A stretch of DNA of 64,000 bases from Dolomedes plantarius (Eukaryota; Arthropoda; Arachnida; Araneae; Dolomedidae). Shown here one piece after another: positions 21,141 to 32,564 of the stretch (position 1 is the first letter of the stretch; each line of letters starts with the position of its first letter). The translations under genes and the position numbers were made by a program. The notes beneath the pieces were generated by a model. The model was not told the origin of the DNA. It made no database searches and saw only the letters and a list, made by a program, of their open reading frames with translations. The stretch covers positions 214,813,885 to 214,877,884 of the forward strand of contig OU015490.1 in assembly GCA_907164885.2 (NCBI GenBank). Reading direction: 5' to 3'.

Positions 21141-22737
21141 TATTAAAATAGTTAGCGTATGATCTCTGGTAACAAAATAGGATGCTTTTGGTCGCTAAAT
21201 AGGATGCTGATGGTAACAAAATAGGATGCTTTTGGTCAAATGACAAATTTGAATAATTAAGTCGACCTCCAACACGAATTAGTCCATCATTGTCTAGAAA
21301 AATATTTAAATTACTTACATGACTGTCCTTCAACCTTTCCTTTTTCTTTAAAGAACTTAATTCTTTGAAAAATACTTTTACCTGTACTGATTTGATTAAA
21401 TATCGTTTAACCTCATTAAATTCCTCCTTAGTGATAGGTTCACGTTTTTTCTCTTTATTTCTGCAATTGTATTGAAACCTAAAAATAAAGCTAAGAATTC
21501 TAATTAATTTAACATAGCTATTACTTAAATCAAGAATTTGGTTAATAAAGCCATTATTAGATGTGAGAATCAAGTTAGCGTTCGAAGATTGTTTTAGTTC
21601 ACTTAAATATAGTTCTTTATCAGGAGAGTCCATTCCACTTTCATTCGGAGAATTTAGAATTTCTTCAAAGGCAAGCTGTGGTCCATTCCACCACAATTCC
21701 AAGGTTTTAAGTTCTTTAGGATCAACACCACGGGAAAGAACATCCGCAGGGTTGTCACTGGAAGAGATGTGTTTCCACTGATGATTTGAGGTTAAAGATT
21801 GTATTTTGGAAACTCGGTTGCCAACAAAGGTTTTTAGCTGATGAGGAAGTGATCTGATCCATGCCAAGGCGATGGTAGAGTCCGAGAATAAAACTACCTT
21901 GTCAATAGTCCTTTTCAAAGAAACAAGAACTTTGTTGACCAGTTGCGCAAGTAACCAGCAAGAACATAATTCTAAACGAGGTATCGATAAAGTCTTCAAC
22001 GGGGCGACTCTAGATTTGCTAGCGAGTACTTTAGATGTATGAGATCTAGTTCGAGTGTAATAAGTTAGGTAAACAACAGCTCCATAGGCAGAGATTGAGG
22101 CATCACAAAATCCAAAAAGTGCGATAACTTCAACCTCCTCTTTTAAGACATACCTGTTGATTGTGATATGCTCAATTTCTTTTAAAGAGCTAACAAAATA
22201 ATGCCATTCATTGACAAATTCTTCTGGTAATTTATCATCCCAGTTCAGTTTTTCTAACCAAAGTTTCTGCATAAAAATTTTAGCTCTGCAAATAACAGGT
22301 CCGATTAATCCAAATGGGTCATATAACTTAGCAATCGTTGATAATACATCTCGTTTAGTATAGAAATTTTGTGGCTTTACAGATACCTTATAGATAAACT
22401 GGTCTTACTTAGATTTCCAGACCATTCCCAAGGTTTTGATCGTAGCTTCTGAATCTGGAGCAAATGAATGCTCGTGTCGAATTTGTTTTTGATTTTCAAG
22501 AAGTTCTTCACAGTTCGAATTCCATTTGTGAAGGCTCATACCGCATGTTTGAAACATTTCAATTAGTTCAACCTTCAAAAGTTTGGCTGAAGTAACGTCT
22601 GGGCAACCAGTAACGATATCGTCCATATAAACATCTGATAACGCAACTTCTGAAGCTAATGGGAATTTTGCAGATTCATCTCGGGCAAGTTGTTTAATAA
22701 CCCTTGTTGCCAGGAACGGAGCACTTTTTTGTTCCAT
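21088..22737 (-). pseudogene. BEL/Pao RT C-terminus, RNase H and linker
   Basis: The part from 22737 to 22405 holds SAPFLATRVIKQLA and VYMDDIVTG, the RT catalytic YMDD. An in-frame TAA (22404-22402) follows KTLGMVWKSK. The same frame then continues with STIAKLYDPFGLIGPV and RNase H motifs FGFCDASISAYGAV, LFSDSTIALAW and DNPADVLSRG. LWWNGPQ and DNDGLIRVGGRL mark the conserved linker before integrase. The tail after PILLPSA is out of frame because of the 44-bp duplication. The start at 22737 is not a true start; the frame change from the upstream RT part is in an A-run (22727-22732). Confidence 0.88.
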
Positions 22738-24403
22738 AAGTCACCGTGTTTAAGTTAAAGACAACGGTTCTTTGATTTTCTTTATCTTTCCAAAGTATTC
22801 TCAATAGATCCCTCTGACTTTGATCTATTATTATCTGTCTGAACATTTGCTTTATGTCAGCACTTATCACTATTTTATGTTTACGAAATCGTAGCATGAT
22901 ATCGAATATATCCTCTTTAACTTCGCCTGTAAGTAGTAGATCATTTAAACTTCTACCCGAAGTGGTAGGGGCCGACGCGTTAAACACTACTCTAAGTTTC
23001 GTTGTACTTTTTTCCGGTTTGTAAATTTCATGATGTGGTAAATAATACACTACAGCAGACGAATTTTCGTTCGAAACCTTTTCCATATGCCAAAGAGACT
23101 CGTAATCTTTAAGAAAGTCATCATAGAGCCTATGCATATCCGGATTCTTGTGGAGTCTACAAATTGTTTGTTGCAGTCTTTTTTCAGCTAAGTTTCGAGA
23201 ATCTCCTAACATATTCAATTCTTCTTGAATTGGCATCTTAACGACAAATCTACCAGTTTCATTTCGCTTATGAGTTTTCTGAAAATGAATTTCACAGAAT
23301 TCTTCTTCCTTACTTAATGGTCGATCACAAGACACTTCTTCTACCTCCCAAAACTTTCGAATACTATCCTCTAGGTTTTCAGAATTAGAAATCAACCCAC
23401 AATATTCTTTAGAAGATTTTGTCATAACCGAACCACTGGCAAGGAGACCAAAAACCGAATCTTGAAATATTAAATTATCTGACACAATTTGTTTACCATC
23501 TTTAATTACATTAAAAAAGAATTCTGCACCAATTATCAAGTCTATCGGTCCAGGCTGATCGAACTGCGGATCTGCAAGTGTCAAGCGCGGTGGGATGTTT
23601 ACTTCTTTAATGTCAAGAACCGAGTGCGGGATGACATCGGTAATCTTCGATACAACACATAGATCCATAAACTGCTTAAAAGAATTATTTTTATTACTGA
23701 TTAATGCTCTCGTTTTCCATTTGACGCAAGTTGAAATTCCACCTAAACCGCAAACAGGAACGTTTACTTTTTTCTTTACCAGACCCAATTCCGAGGCAAA
23801 ATTTGTTGATATGAAGCATGACATAGCAGCACTGTCAAGCATCGCTCTTCCCCGAATATAGTTATGTCTAGTAGGAGACCAAACCCATACATTAGCTGTC
23901 GTCAGCAGCACTGTTTTGTTCAAAGTTTCATTGATGGTCGAGAAAGAACTCAACACTTCCTGGTTATTTGAAATGTTTACATCATCGGAGACCCGAGGGG
24001 TTGCAATTGGAGCTGGCGAAAAAGACGTCTGGGCCGGTGGTTGCCAGCTTGGCGAGGAATCTTTCACCGGCGAATTTGTTTCATTGAATTGATTATTTTC
24101 ATTCCGACACAACAGATAATTATGCTTGCCTTGACATAAGCGCCAAGAGTATTTAGAGGAGCAAGATGTTAATTTGTGGGATACACTTAAACAGTTTAAA
24201 CAAAGTTTATTCCTTTTAACCACATTAAATCGCTGCATAGGAGTCATTTTCAGAAACGAAGGACATCTATAAATCATATGTGATTGTTTACACAAAGAAC
24301 ACAAGTCGCTATTAGACTTTAACAAAAAGGTTTTATTTTTTGGTATGTTCGAAGCTTTAACTTTAAAAGAGAAACTTTGCGCTCCTTGCATGTTTTCTAG
24401 CAT
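22694..24403 (-). pseudogene. BEL/Pao zinc knuckles, protease and RT N-terminus
   Basis: 569 codons. CSLCKQSHMIYRC and CLNCLSVSHKLTSC are two C/H-rich knuckles at the gag end. RAMLDSAAMSCFIS is the protease active site; D-S-A is the form I expect in BEL elements. LADPQFDQPGPIDLIIGAEF is the conserved segment that follows. LRVVFNASAPT, SLNDLLLTG and ISADIKQMFRQI (RT catalytic D) belong to RT. After VTYGTK the frame is lost by one extra A in a six-A run, before the YMDD box. Confidence 0.88.
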
Positions 24404-25238
24404 GTTTGCAAATCAGTTGAAGTTAAACTCATTTCATAAAGTTTGCGAGATTCCTTATCTAATTTTTGTAACAGGATATTCATTAAAAATTGTTGTGTTA
24501 ACTCATTTGCTTCTAATTCTAATAATTTTAAACCTCTCAAGTTTTTATTAACAACATCAACAATATTTCGCAGCTGTTTAGCTGATTCAGTAGTAAGGTT
24601 TTCAATATTCAAAATATTTTGCACATGTTTATTGACAATCAAGCGTTTATTCTCATATCTATCGATCAAAACTTTCATTAAAGAATTAAATGTATCCTCA
24701 GGAGTTTCAATAAAGGCTACTTCCCCTTTCAAAGCAGAACGTAAATAAAACAGCTTTTGAGAATCAGTTAAAGAAGAGTTATTCGTTATTAAACTATCAA
24801 ACTGGGCCTTAAAACAATGCCAGTTTTCGATATTGCCAAAGAATTCAGGTAAGCTTACATCAGGCAATTTTACAGAACTAGAACTTTGTTTATTAATATT
24901 ACTTAAATTAGAACGATTATTTTCTTTAATTCAAATAAGAATTTTTGGAAGCTCACCTTGATATCCTCTAGCTCTTCTTCCATGAGGTCGAATTGAGAAT
25001 GAATATCCGCTAATTGTTCATCCTCTAAAAGCTCATAGTAACGAAACTTTAGTTCATCTAGCTTAGAAGAAATGTCCTTGACGCCATCGAGCTTGCTCTG
25101 CAGCTTATAACTATCTGCCGATGCAGCCTTTTCATTTAAAAACGAATTTAATTTCGTAATTCGAGATTTAAAGTTACCTTTTCGACGGTTCAAGGTTTTT
25201 AATGTATCCACAGGTTCACTTTCATCTGAATCAGACAT
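24397..25238 (-). pseudogene. BEL/Pao gag, frameshifted
   Basis: The frame starts MSDSDESEPVDTLKTLNRRK and is a predicted coiled-coil-like acidic/basic segment to FLFELKKI, then is lost near 24930. The shifted frame continues through SSSSVKLPDVSLPEFFGN, then IENWHCFKAQFDSLI and YLRSALKGEVAFIE, the conserved BEL/Pao gag core (DUF1759-like). The core ends at TSTDLQTC with a second frame change into the zinc-knuckle frame (7-base overlap at 24397-24403). Confidence 0.8.
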
Positions 25239-25325
25239 ATCGAAAACAGTTCCAAAGTTCTCGCAAACACCAAGTAAGTCGAAATTGAGAGTTATTAAAA
25301 AAAATTAATCAAATTTTAGCCGTTT

Positions 25326-25346
25326 CTCCGGCCGTAGCAGGACCAT
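25326..25346 (-). promoter_or_regulatory. BEL/Pao primer-binding site
   Basis: Three bases after the 5' LTR the minus strand reads TGGTCCTGCTACGGCCG, complementary to a tRNA 3' end finishing in CCA. I cannot assign the tRNA with confidence. Confidence 0.65.
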
Positions 25347-25348
25347 AA

Positions 25349-25576
25349 TGGTCGATCTGGACTGTACGAAGAAAGTTGAAATAAACTGGCAAGTTTCAGT
25401 TATCAAAGATTTATTGACGTTAGCCAACGATATGGCTCATTTATTTAGGGATGCCTCCGAATGAAGCTTCCTACTCGAGCGAAAGACAAAATTCAACTGA
25501 GCAAACACTTGTTGCAGCCAACTCATAGGCGCCAAGTAACGACGGTTACAGTTCACCCTTTAACCAGGCGTAAACA
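25349..25576 (-). repeat. BEL/Pao 5' LTR
   Basis: 228 bp, flanked outside by the target duplication GAACG. Confidence 0.93.
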
Positions 25577-25867
25577 GAACGTATGCTTTGGTTTGTCGTG
25601 ATAAAGTTGCCATGGTTTGTTTGTTTTTGGTTCTCGATTTTCGGACCAGGGTCCGTTTTGAAATCTTTGAGTTTTAGGTGATACCTGTAGTTTTGAAATG
25701 TGATGCCTGTACATTCACTAATATGTCATTTGTAAGGGGCCATCCCCATGTCATTAAGTTTAAAAATTATTGCAAGCAAAGTTACGTACAAGACAAAATC
25801 CAAGAGTATATCTTGTACTACGAGGGTAAGTCATTAAGTAAGTCACAAAAGACAATTAAAATTTAAT

Positions 25868-26340
25868 TTACAGTGATAATGACTTCAAAACTATTTCTCA
25901 ACGTAATCTCTACCAGTATTTATGCACTCAGCCCATCGTTTTATCAGTGCCCCGATACCAGCTACTTAAAATTCTTTAGGTTGCTGTGTCATCTACATTA
26001 GTCTCTTAATCATCTGCAATGTTATTGCCTCCAATATAGCTTTTAGTGGACTATACAGATTAAAACCGCATTGGTTTAAGCAGGGATTGTAAGGTGTATG
26101 TTGAAGAAGTTGCCAATCAAATTTTTGAATAGTCTCCTGTTTACTCTCAAATAAAATACCTTGGAGACAAAAACTTTGAAGATGATGAAGAGTCCTAATG
26201 TGGCTTAGACTTTGACATCAACCCAAAGAATTTTATGCTGCTGATATTGGGAACTGATAAAACGATAGTATGAGTGAATAAATATTGGTAGATATAATCT
26301 TGAGAAATCAAAGTAGTTTTGAAGTTATTATCACTGTAAG
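25868..26340. mobile_element. Foldback made of two inverted mariner C-terminal pieces
   Basis: Arms of about 145 bases (25868-26015 and 26195-26340) are inverted copies: TTACAGTGATAATGACTTCA on the left matches the reverse of TATTATCACTGTAA on the right, and TCGTTTTATCAGT is shared. The minus strand of the left arm encodes IGALIKRWAECINTGRDYVE and a stop, a mariner-type transposase C-terminus. Just outside, TACTACGAGGGTAAGTCA (25817-25834) looks like a terminal repeat. Confidence 0.6.
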
Positions 26341-26599
26341 TTATTTTTTTCCTTAGGGTCTGCATGAGGTGTGTCTTTTGCTTGTTTTATCTGCCTTAAT
26401 ATTGTAATTTCATTGTTAATATTTGTATTTTTATAATTCGATATCGTCATGTTATTATTTTTGCGGTGGCAGCTGCGTGATCGTCATCAGCTGACCCTTG
26501 CTGTCGAGACCGGTGGTATAGGGTTGACTCTCTAGACGAAAACTTTCGTCTACTATGTGGGCTGTTTAGCAAATCTTCCTTCGAAAGTAGATTGTTATT
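26341..26599. other. No recognisable gene
   Basis: Mixed sequence with a GC-richer patch (26465-26530). No motif seen. Confidence 0.4.
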
Positions 26600-26674
26600 G
26601 GACAAAGTTCTAGATTTATATATAGTTTGAAATCATGTCGTTTCCAAACTATATACAAATCTAACACTTTGTCC
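26600..26674. repeat. 30-bp inverted repeat
   Basis: GGACAAAGTTCTAGATTT at 26600 is mirrored by AAATCTAACACTTTGTCC ending at 26674, about 28 of 30 pairs matched, with a 14-base loop. Confidence 0.7.
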
Positions 26675-27199
26675 CATATTTGTCTAATTTATCTTCATAA
26701 AATATGTTGGACAATTTTATGTATGGGAGAGTTAAATTCAACATTCTATACAAATTGTATATAGTTGTTTAAATCTGGATTATCGGCTTGAATATGTTGT
26801 AATATATTATCTTGTAATATTATGTATTTTGCTGGAATCTTTGTTTTTATACCCAGCATATATCTGCATTGAAGGGGCGGTTAACGTAATGTATTGTATA
26901 TTTTTGAGAAATAAAGTGACACACTGAAGATAAAGGAAGGAAGTATGGTGGTTGCTCGTTTGCTAGAAATTCCTGAGGGAGTGTTCGTAAAGTAGTTATT
27001 AGTGCGCGTTCGTTAGAGGCGGCAGGTTACTCTGGCGCCTCAGGTGTGCAGTTATTTTTCTTATGCCGAATAGGCGGGCCGAGCTATGTGTTAAATTCCC
27101 TCCATTGAAAGAATAAGTATAGTATTTAATAAAGAATAATTATAGTATTAAATAGGATATAATGTACAATCTCATAAATAAATGAATTCGTATATTACT
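26675..27199. other. Unassigned, possible LTR-like piece
   Basis: Contains AATAAA at about 26912 followed by a GC-richer block to 27100. This could be an LTR or UTR remnant, but I found no partner copy or ends. Confidence 0.25.
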
Positions 27200-27998
27200 C
27201 TCAAAATCTAACGGTTATGATGCATTTGAAATTGATATTAATTTAAAATGCTTAATATAACTTTTCGACCACTTAATCTTCCTATCTGGTATTGAGAATA
27301 TATCTCTGAACACTTTTCATGTTTTATAAAAAAAATAAGTAGGTAGAGCTTTAGGAAATAAGTGTACGAATTATTAGATAATCTTAGTCTTTCACCCCTT
27401 AATCATTTATTATCGACTTATCTAACAAATTTCAAAATGTTTTCTTTTATATATTTTAAATACAAATTAATTTAAAATTGCTAATTTTTGAACTCTAAAT
27501 TATCATTATTGATATTTCAAATATATATCTATTATTTTTCATGTTTTGTAATAAAATTCTAAGTATCCAAAGCATTTATGAAACAAGTACGCAAATTAGA
27601 AGTTAATTGCAGTGGCTCGCTCCTGAAGCATTTATTTTTGACTGACGTAATGAATCTTAAATAGTTTTGGTCAATTTTACATACAAATTAATTTAAAATT
27701 TGGGATATTGACTTTTGACCGCTAAATTATAAGCACTAATATTTAGACAATATGTCCATAAATTTCAAATATTTTTGTAAAAAAAAATAATAATAATAAG
27801 TACATCATCCCTTATGAACCCAGTACACTAATTACTAGATAATTACAATGTTTCGCCCCTTAAACAATTTTTTTTCATCTAATGTAACGTATTTTAAACA
27901 ACTTTGATATAAATTAAAAAGAAGATAAATTAAAATGCGTGTATTAGCTTTTGACCTCTAAGACATTTGCACTGATATTTTGAAAATATCTCCATATA

Positions 27999-29300
27999 CA
28001 GAGGCTGTTCACACATTTTTTAGACAATGTATATTGTATTCACAAAACTAAATTACATAAAATTCTTGTGTTTTAAATGTTCTATTTGACATCCCTTATT
28101 CTGAACTATCTTTCGACACCGCAATTTCCAGGATAATAATGCCTTTTGAAGTGTCAGAAAAGGTATTCTATCCCATTCCTCCTGAACAGCTTTCCAGAGT
28201 CCTGTAAGGGTTTTGGGACGACGTTTCGATAATGCAGATTTTAAAAGTCCGAAAGCACAAAAATCCATAGGTGATACATCGGGAGATTTAGTAGGGATAT
28301 CAGTGAAGGGTATGGCCTTGATACCAGCTTTTTGTTCCATTTCTTTTAGGAAATTTACAGTGGATTTTGATGTGTGACTGCTAGCTTTGTCCTGATGGAG
28401 TCTCACATATTGATGGCACTGTGGGTAAAGCGATGGTATTTCATTCAGAAAAATTGGCGATAAAATATGTTCCTGATAGTATTTGGAGTTAATCTTTGCA
28501 TTTTTTTCCACTCTCTATATTTTTAATTTGCCATTATAAGAAAAACCAGCAACAACCATGAATCCCTTAGAAAAACTTTCTTTCGATTCTTTGAACCATG
28601 TACTTAAATTTTTTTCTCCCCTTTTATGATAATAAATGGCTCTTTTTTTGTTGCAATCATTTAAATACGCCCATGATTCATCTATTGTGACAATTGTTTT
28701 CCATTATTCTTTGGATAAGTGTTTCTCATATAGAATTCTGCAGCGTGTTCTGCGTTCAGCGATATGATTTGGAAGAAGACGATGCACATTGCGTTTTTTC
28801 GCTTTCTTAAGATTTAAATCAACGTTTATCATTTTGTTTACAGTGGACACCGAGCATTTTAATGATTTTGCAACTGTCCTTTGATTAGGGGGATTTTCTT
28901 TTAATAATTTGTCACGTACCTTTGCAATAGTCGAAGATGTCCGTTTTTTCCTTGGATACTTGTTTGGAAATTTTGTCCCACTTGAGGCTCCAAATTGACG
29001 TTTTTTTCCTTTCTTGTTGACGATATTACCTATCGACGCTTTAGATATCACAAAACCAAGACTCTCACATCGTTTTTGGGTAACGGAGTATGCAAATTTC
29101 CTTTCGGAAAGAACAAAAATGTAATCTTCGAACTACTACTTTGTTAAAAACGCCATTTTGAATAAAATCAGAACTTTCAAGCCGTAGACTATAATTTTGA
29201 CTTTTAAAAACATAGTACAATTGCAATTATTTCTTTTGCAGCAAACGATTTTTTATTACCGCTTACCAAAATCGTCTAAAAAATGTGCGAACAGCCTCTG
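27999..29300 (-). mobile_element. Tc1/mariner-superfamily element, DD41D type
   Basis: 1,302 bp with terminal inverted repeats CAGAGGCTGTTCACACATTT / CAGAGGCTGTTCGCACATTT that extend through TTTAGAC, flanked by TA (27997-27998, 29301-29302). It is inserted in the tandem array. It contains one transposase pseudogene. Confidence 0.9.
28053..29156 (-). pseudogene. DD41D transposase (rosa/visitor-like), four stops
   Basis: One frame from ATG 29156 to 28053. The N-terminal HTH contains SVTQKRCESLGFVISKASIG and VAKSLKCSVSTVNKMI. The catalytic domain has VTIDESWAYL (D1), RLHQDKASSHTS (D2) and SPDVSPMDF (D3). 41 residues separate D2 and D3, so it is DD41D, a spacing known for the rosa/visitor mariner relatives. 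In-frame stops: two right after MAFLTK, a TAA at 28704-28706 before D1, and a TAG just upstream of 28511. The frame itself is unshifted, so decay is by substitution. Confidence 0.88.
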
Positions 29301-29497
29301 TAATTGAAATGTTTTGCAATAAAATAGGTAATCCTTTATGAAATAAACACACTGATCAGTAGATAATCGAAAAGTTTCACCCTTTCAGCATGTATTTACG
29401 ACTAATAAAATGTACCCCAACTATATTTTCATGCATTTTAAATAGAAATTATTTTAAAAATCATATTAACTATTGACCTTGTAATTATAAGAACATA

Positions 29498-30905
29498 CAC
29501 TGCTGGCCACCCAAATTGCAACACCAAGAAAGACAAGAGATATCACAACAAAATTTATTTTATAGATAAGATGTTGACCAAGTATCAAATGATTAAATTT
29601 ATAGACTTCTGTGAAGTGTGGTTCCTGCCAAAATCAGTAGCCAGAGTAGCCGCCATTGTTGGAGATCACCGCTGCCACACGTCTCGGCAATGATTCAAAG
29701 AGACTTTGGATGAGTTCTTGGGGTACAGCAGACCAAGCAGATTCCACACGTTGCCAAAGTTGATCTGCTGTGGCAGCTGAGGATGGAATCTGGATCAATC
29801 ATAGAGCAATTATGGACCACGTGTTTTCTATCGGCGAAAGATCCGGAGAGCGAGGCGGCCAGGGAAGCAATTCAATCAGGCGATTGACGAAGAACCGTTG
29901 GACAATGCGTGTCACGTGTGGTCACGCATTATCCTGTTGAAATATGGCTGTGGGCAAGTCCTGAAGGTATTGAAGGACAACTGGCTCCAACACATTGGAG
30001 ATGTAGCGCTGGCTGTTTAAAGTACCGGCAATGCGTACTAGAGGTGTGCGAGAGTGATATCCAATACCACCCCATATTATAATACCCGGTGCAGGACTAG
30101 TGTGGCGGTGCATAACGCAGCTGTTCAGCATCCTCTCTTCACGGTGTCTCCAGACTCGAATGTGACCATCGTGGTGTTGCAAACAGATGCGTAGCTCGTC
30201 AGTAAAGACAATTTCATTCCATTCTGCCGTCCACATCCTTCTGTCATCGCACCATTGGCGGCGGAGACGTCTGTGGTTCTGCGTCAAGGGTAGACAAAGC
30301 AATGGATATCTTGCGGACAGACCACTCTGCTGTAAACGGCGTCGAATGGTACGCCCAGACACTGGATGATGCATTACAGACTGCATGTGCTGTGCTATGG
30401 TTCGTGATGTAACTGAGCGATCCGTGACTGCCATGCGCACAATTTGCCTGTCTTCACATGAAGTGGTGCGCTGAGGTGGATGGGATCGAACACACCAGTC
30501 CGTCGTACCCTCCTGCATCCAACGATCACATATCCGTATTACAGTTGTTTGGTTTCGTCCAACACGACTACCGATTTCCCTGAAAGATAGTCCACAATCT
30601 CGGTAGGCCACTATCCTTCCTCTGTCGAACTCGGATACTTGATCAAAAGATGATCGCTGTTTTCGACGAGGCATAATTGATCGTATTTTTGAAAAAACCA
30701 CAAGAAAAACACAATTGCCGAACTTGAAATCGTCGAAATCTCCAAGCCTTAAATAGCGCTTTGAAGTGGCGCCACAGGCGCGCGTGATGTGCGTCTGCGC
30801 TGAAATTCTAATCATTTGCATATCTCACTTCCGCTAATGCATGTTGTAAATTTCATGATATTTGCATGTTTCCTTCAGGGCCAGCATTTACAGTGGCCAG
30901 CAGTG
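29498..30905 (-). mobile_element. Tc1-like element (DD34E)
   Basis: 1,408 bp; ends CACTGCTGGCCACCCAAATT and CACTGCTGGCCACTGTAAAT as inverted repeats, TA on both flanks (29496-29497, 30906-30907). Inserted in the tandem array. Confidence 0.9.
29634..30674 (-). pseudogene. Tc1-like transposase, two stops
   Basis: 347-codon frame starting MPRRKQRSSFDQVSEFDRGR. Paired HTH domain (ISFREIGSRVGRN-like, residues ~15-110), then EIVFTDELR (D1), FQQDNA (D2) and SPDLSPIEN (E), with 34 residues between D2 and E. In-frame TGA follows FQQDNA (29922-29924, one base from CGA) and a second TGA follows WSIIAL. Otherwise open and full-length, so only a few substitutions separate it from a complete frame. An upstream in-frame extension to 30821 is inside the terminal region and is not taken as coding. 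Confidence 0.88.
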
Positions 30906-31176
30906 TATATTTAGAAAATATATCTATATATTTTTAATGTTTTGTAATAAATATTAGGTGGATAATCCTTCACTTTAATAAGTAGATAATCGCAATGTTT
31001 CAATCTTTAAGGATTGGTTTTCGTCTAATGTAACGCATTTCAAATATTTTTTGATATATTTCAACTAGAAAATAATTTAAATGGCGTGATCTTAACTTTT
31101 GACCTCGTCAATCATAACTGTTATTTAGAATATATCTCTGTACATTTATCCTTTTTTGGGGTAAAATTTTTAAGTA

Positions 31177-31762
31177 CAGGGTGTCTATAATTAAACTCCC
31201 ACTTCCAAAAGGTGGCAGAAAAATAACCACTGGTCAGAATGACTTCAAATTTGAACTGAATATACTGGAAGAAGGGGGAAACGATTTGGAATAATAAAAT
31301 AAGTTCTAAAATATATCAATAGATGGCGCTGTAAGCGGTTGGAACTTTTTTTTTATTATGCCAAATCGTTTCTCCCTTTTTCTAGTATACTTAGTTCAAA
31401 TTTGAAGTCATTCTGACCAGTGGTTCTTTTTTGCAGCCTTTTGAAAGTGGGACTGTATATAATTTTGACCTGGGGTGTCCATAATTAAAGTCCCACTTTC
31501 AAAAGGCTGCAAAAAAAGAACCACTGGTCAGAATGACTTCAAATTTGAACTGAATATACTGAAGAAGGGGGAAACGATTTGGCATAATAATAAAAAAAAA
31601 GTTTCCATCCGCTTACTATTGATACAGTTTGGAACTTTTTTTTATTATACCAAATCGTTTCTCCCTTCTTCCAGTATATTCAGTTCAAATTTGAAGTCAT
31701 TCTGACCAGTGGTTCTTTTTTTGCAGCCTTTTGAAAGTGGGACTTTAATTATGGACCCCCTG
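31177..31762. mobile_element. Double palindromic MITE
   Basis: Two palindromes lie in tandem (31177-31465 and about 31470-31762), each with ~110-base arms containing AACCACTGGTCAGAATGACT and AAATTTGAACTGAATATACT and their reverse. Outer ends CAGGGTGTCTATAATTAAAC and CAGGGGGTCCATAATTAAAG resemble mariner ends. TA flanks the left side; the right flank is TG. Confidence 0.75.
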
Positions 31763-32140
31763 TGCATAGTATTTTTTTAAACGATTTCACTAATTAGTAG
31801 ATGATCGTATTGTTCGCCTGTTAGGGAATTTTATTTTCATCTAATATAATGCATTTAAAATATCTTATCATATAATTTAAATAGAAATTATTTTAAATAG
31901 CGTGATATCAAATTTTGATTACAAAATCATCAGCACACTGTAAAATTCCGTGTTCCGATTGCACGCACTGATATTAAAATATATATATATATATATATAA
32001 AATTTTTTTTTCCCGTTTTGCAGTAAAATTTTCAGTAGATAATATTTTTAAGAAACGAGCACACTAATTAGTAGATAATCGCAGTGTTTCGCCACTTAAG
32101 CACTTATTTTCGTCTAAAATAACGCATTTTAAATAATGAT

Positions 32141-32564
32141 TTTTTTTATTTATAATCTTTGCAGTTACTAGGAAGAGATGTAAAGTGCTTCATTATAAAT
32201 GACTTTAATTTTTCAATTTTCTTAATTTTCCCTATACATTAACCGATTCAAGTTGTTAAAAATAACTTAACTTTTTTTTACCCTTCGCATTTTATCCATT
32301 AGGCATCAAATGTATAATGTTAACCTCATTTTGCAAGCTAAGAAAATCTAGACTTTTAAATAATGGCATTAGTATTCAGTTGGCAAGAAAACGCGTTTTC
32401 CTTTCAACATAATGATGTGTGAAATAGTTTGAAATGAGCATTTTGTGCAGTATTAAAATATGAATGCAATTTGAATAAAAGTAAGTTAAAGATATTTGTA
32501 TATTTTTCATCGACTGTTGAAGGGTAATTTTCGATAAGGTTATTAAAAATCGTTCAGGGTTTGA
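32141..32564. other. No recognisable gene
   Basis: AT-rich sequence, nothing recognised. Confidence 0.5.

Larger units (their letters stand above)
19557..25576 (-). mobile_element. Full-length BEL/Pao retrotransposon, coding region broken
   Basis: 6,020 bp with two 228-bp LTRs (TGTTTAC...CGACCA on the minus strand) and a perfect 5-bp target duplication GAACG (19552-19556 and 25577-25581). The domain order gag, zinc knuckles, aspartic protease, RT, RNase H, integrase, DUF5641-like tail is that of BEL/Pao. LTRs differ at three sites (1.3%). At least three frameshifts and one in-frame stop break the polyprotein, so the copy is defective despite its modest age. Confidence 0.93.
27200..32140 (+). 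repeat. Degenerate ~225-240 bp tandem array, interrupted by three elements
   Basis: Copies are recognised by the anchor AGTAGATAATCGCAATGTTT followed by CGCCCCTTAAGCA, then TCGTCTAATGTAACGCATTT, TTAATTTAAAATGGCGTGAT and TTTTGACCTC. Anchors lie near 27381, 27605, 27840, 29358, 30985, 31798 and 32072. After removing the inserts at 27999-29300, 29498-30905 and 31177-31762 the spacing is about 215-240 bases, 274 where a (TA)n has expanded at 31979-31999. Confidence 0.75.

Noticed and set aside
27200..32140. CRISPR array
   Set aside because: Units are ~230 bp, degenerate and without short spacers; the DNA is eukaryotic.
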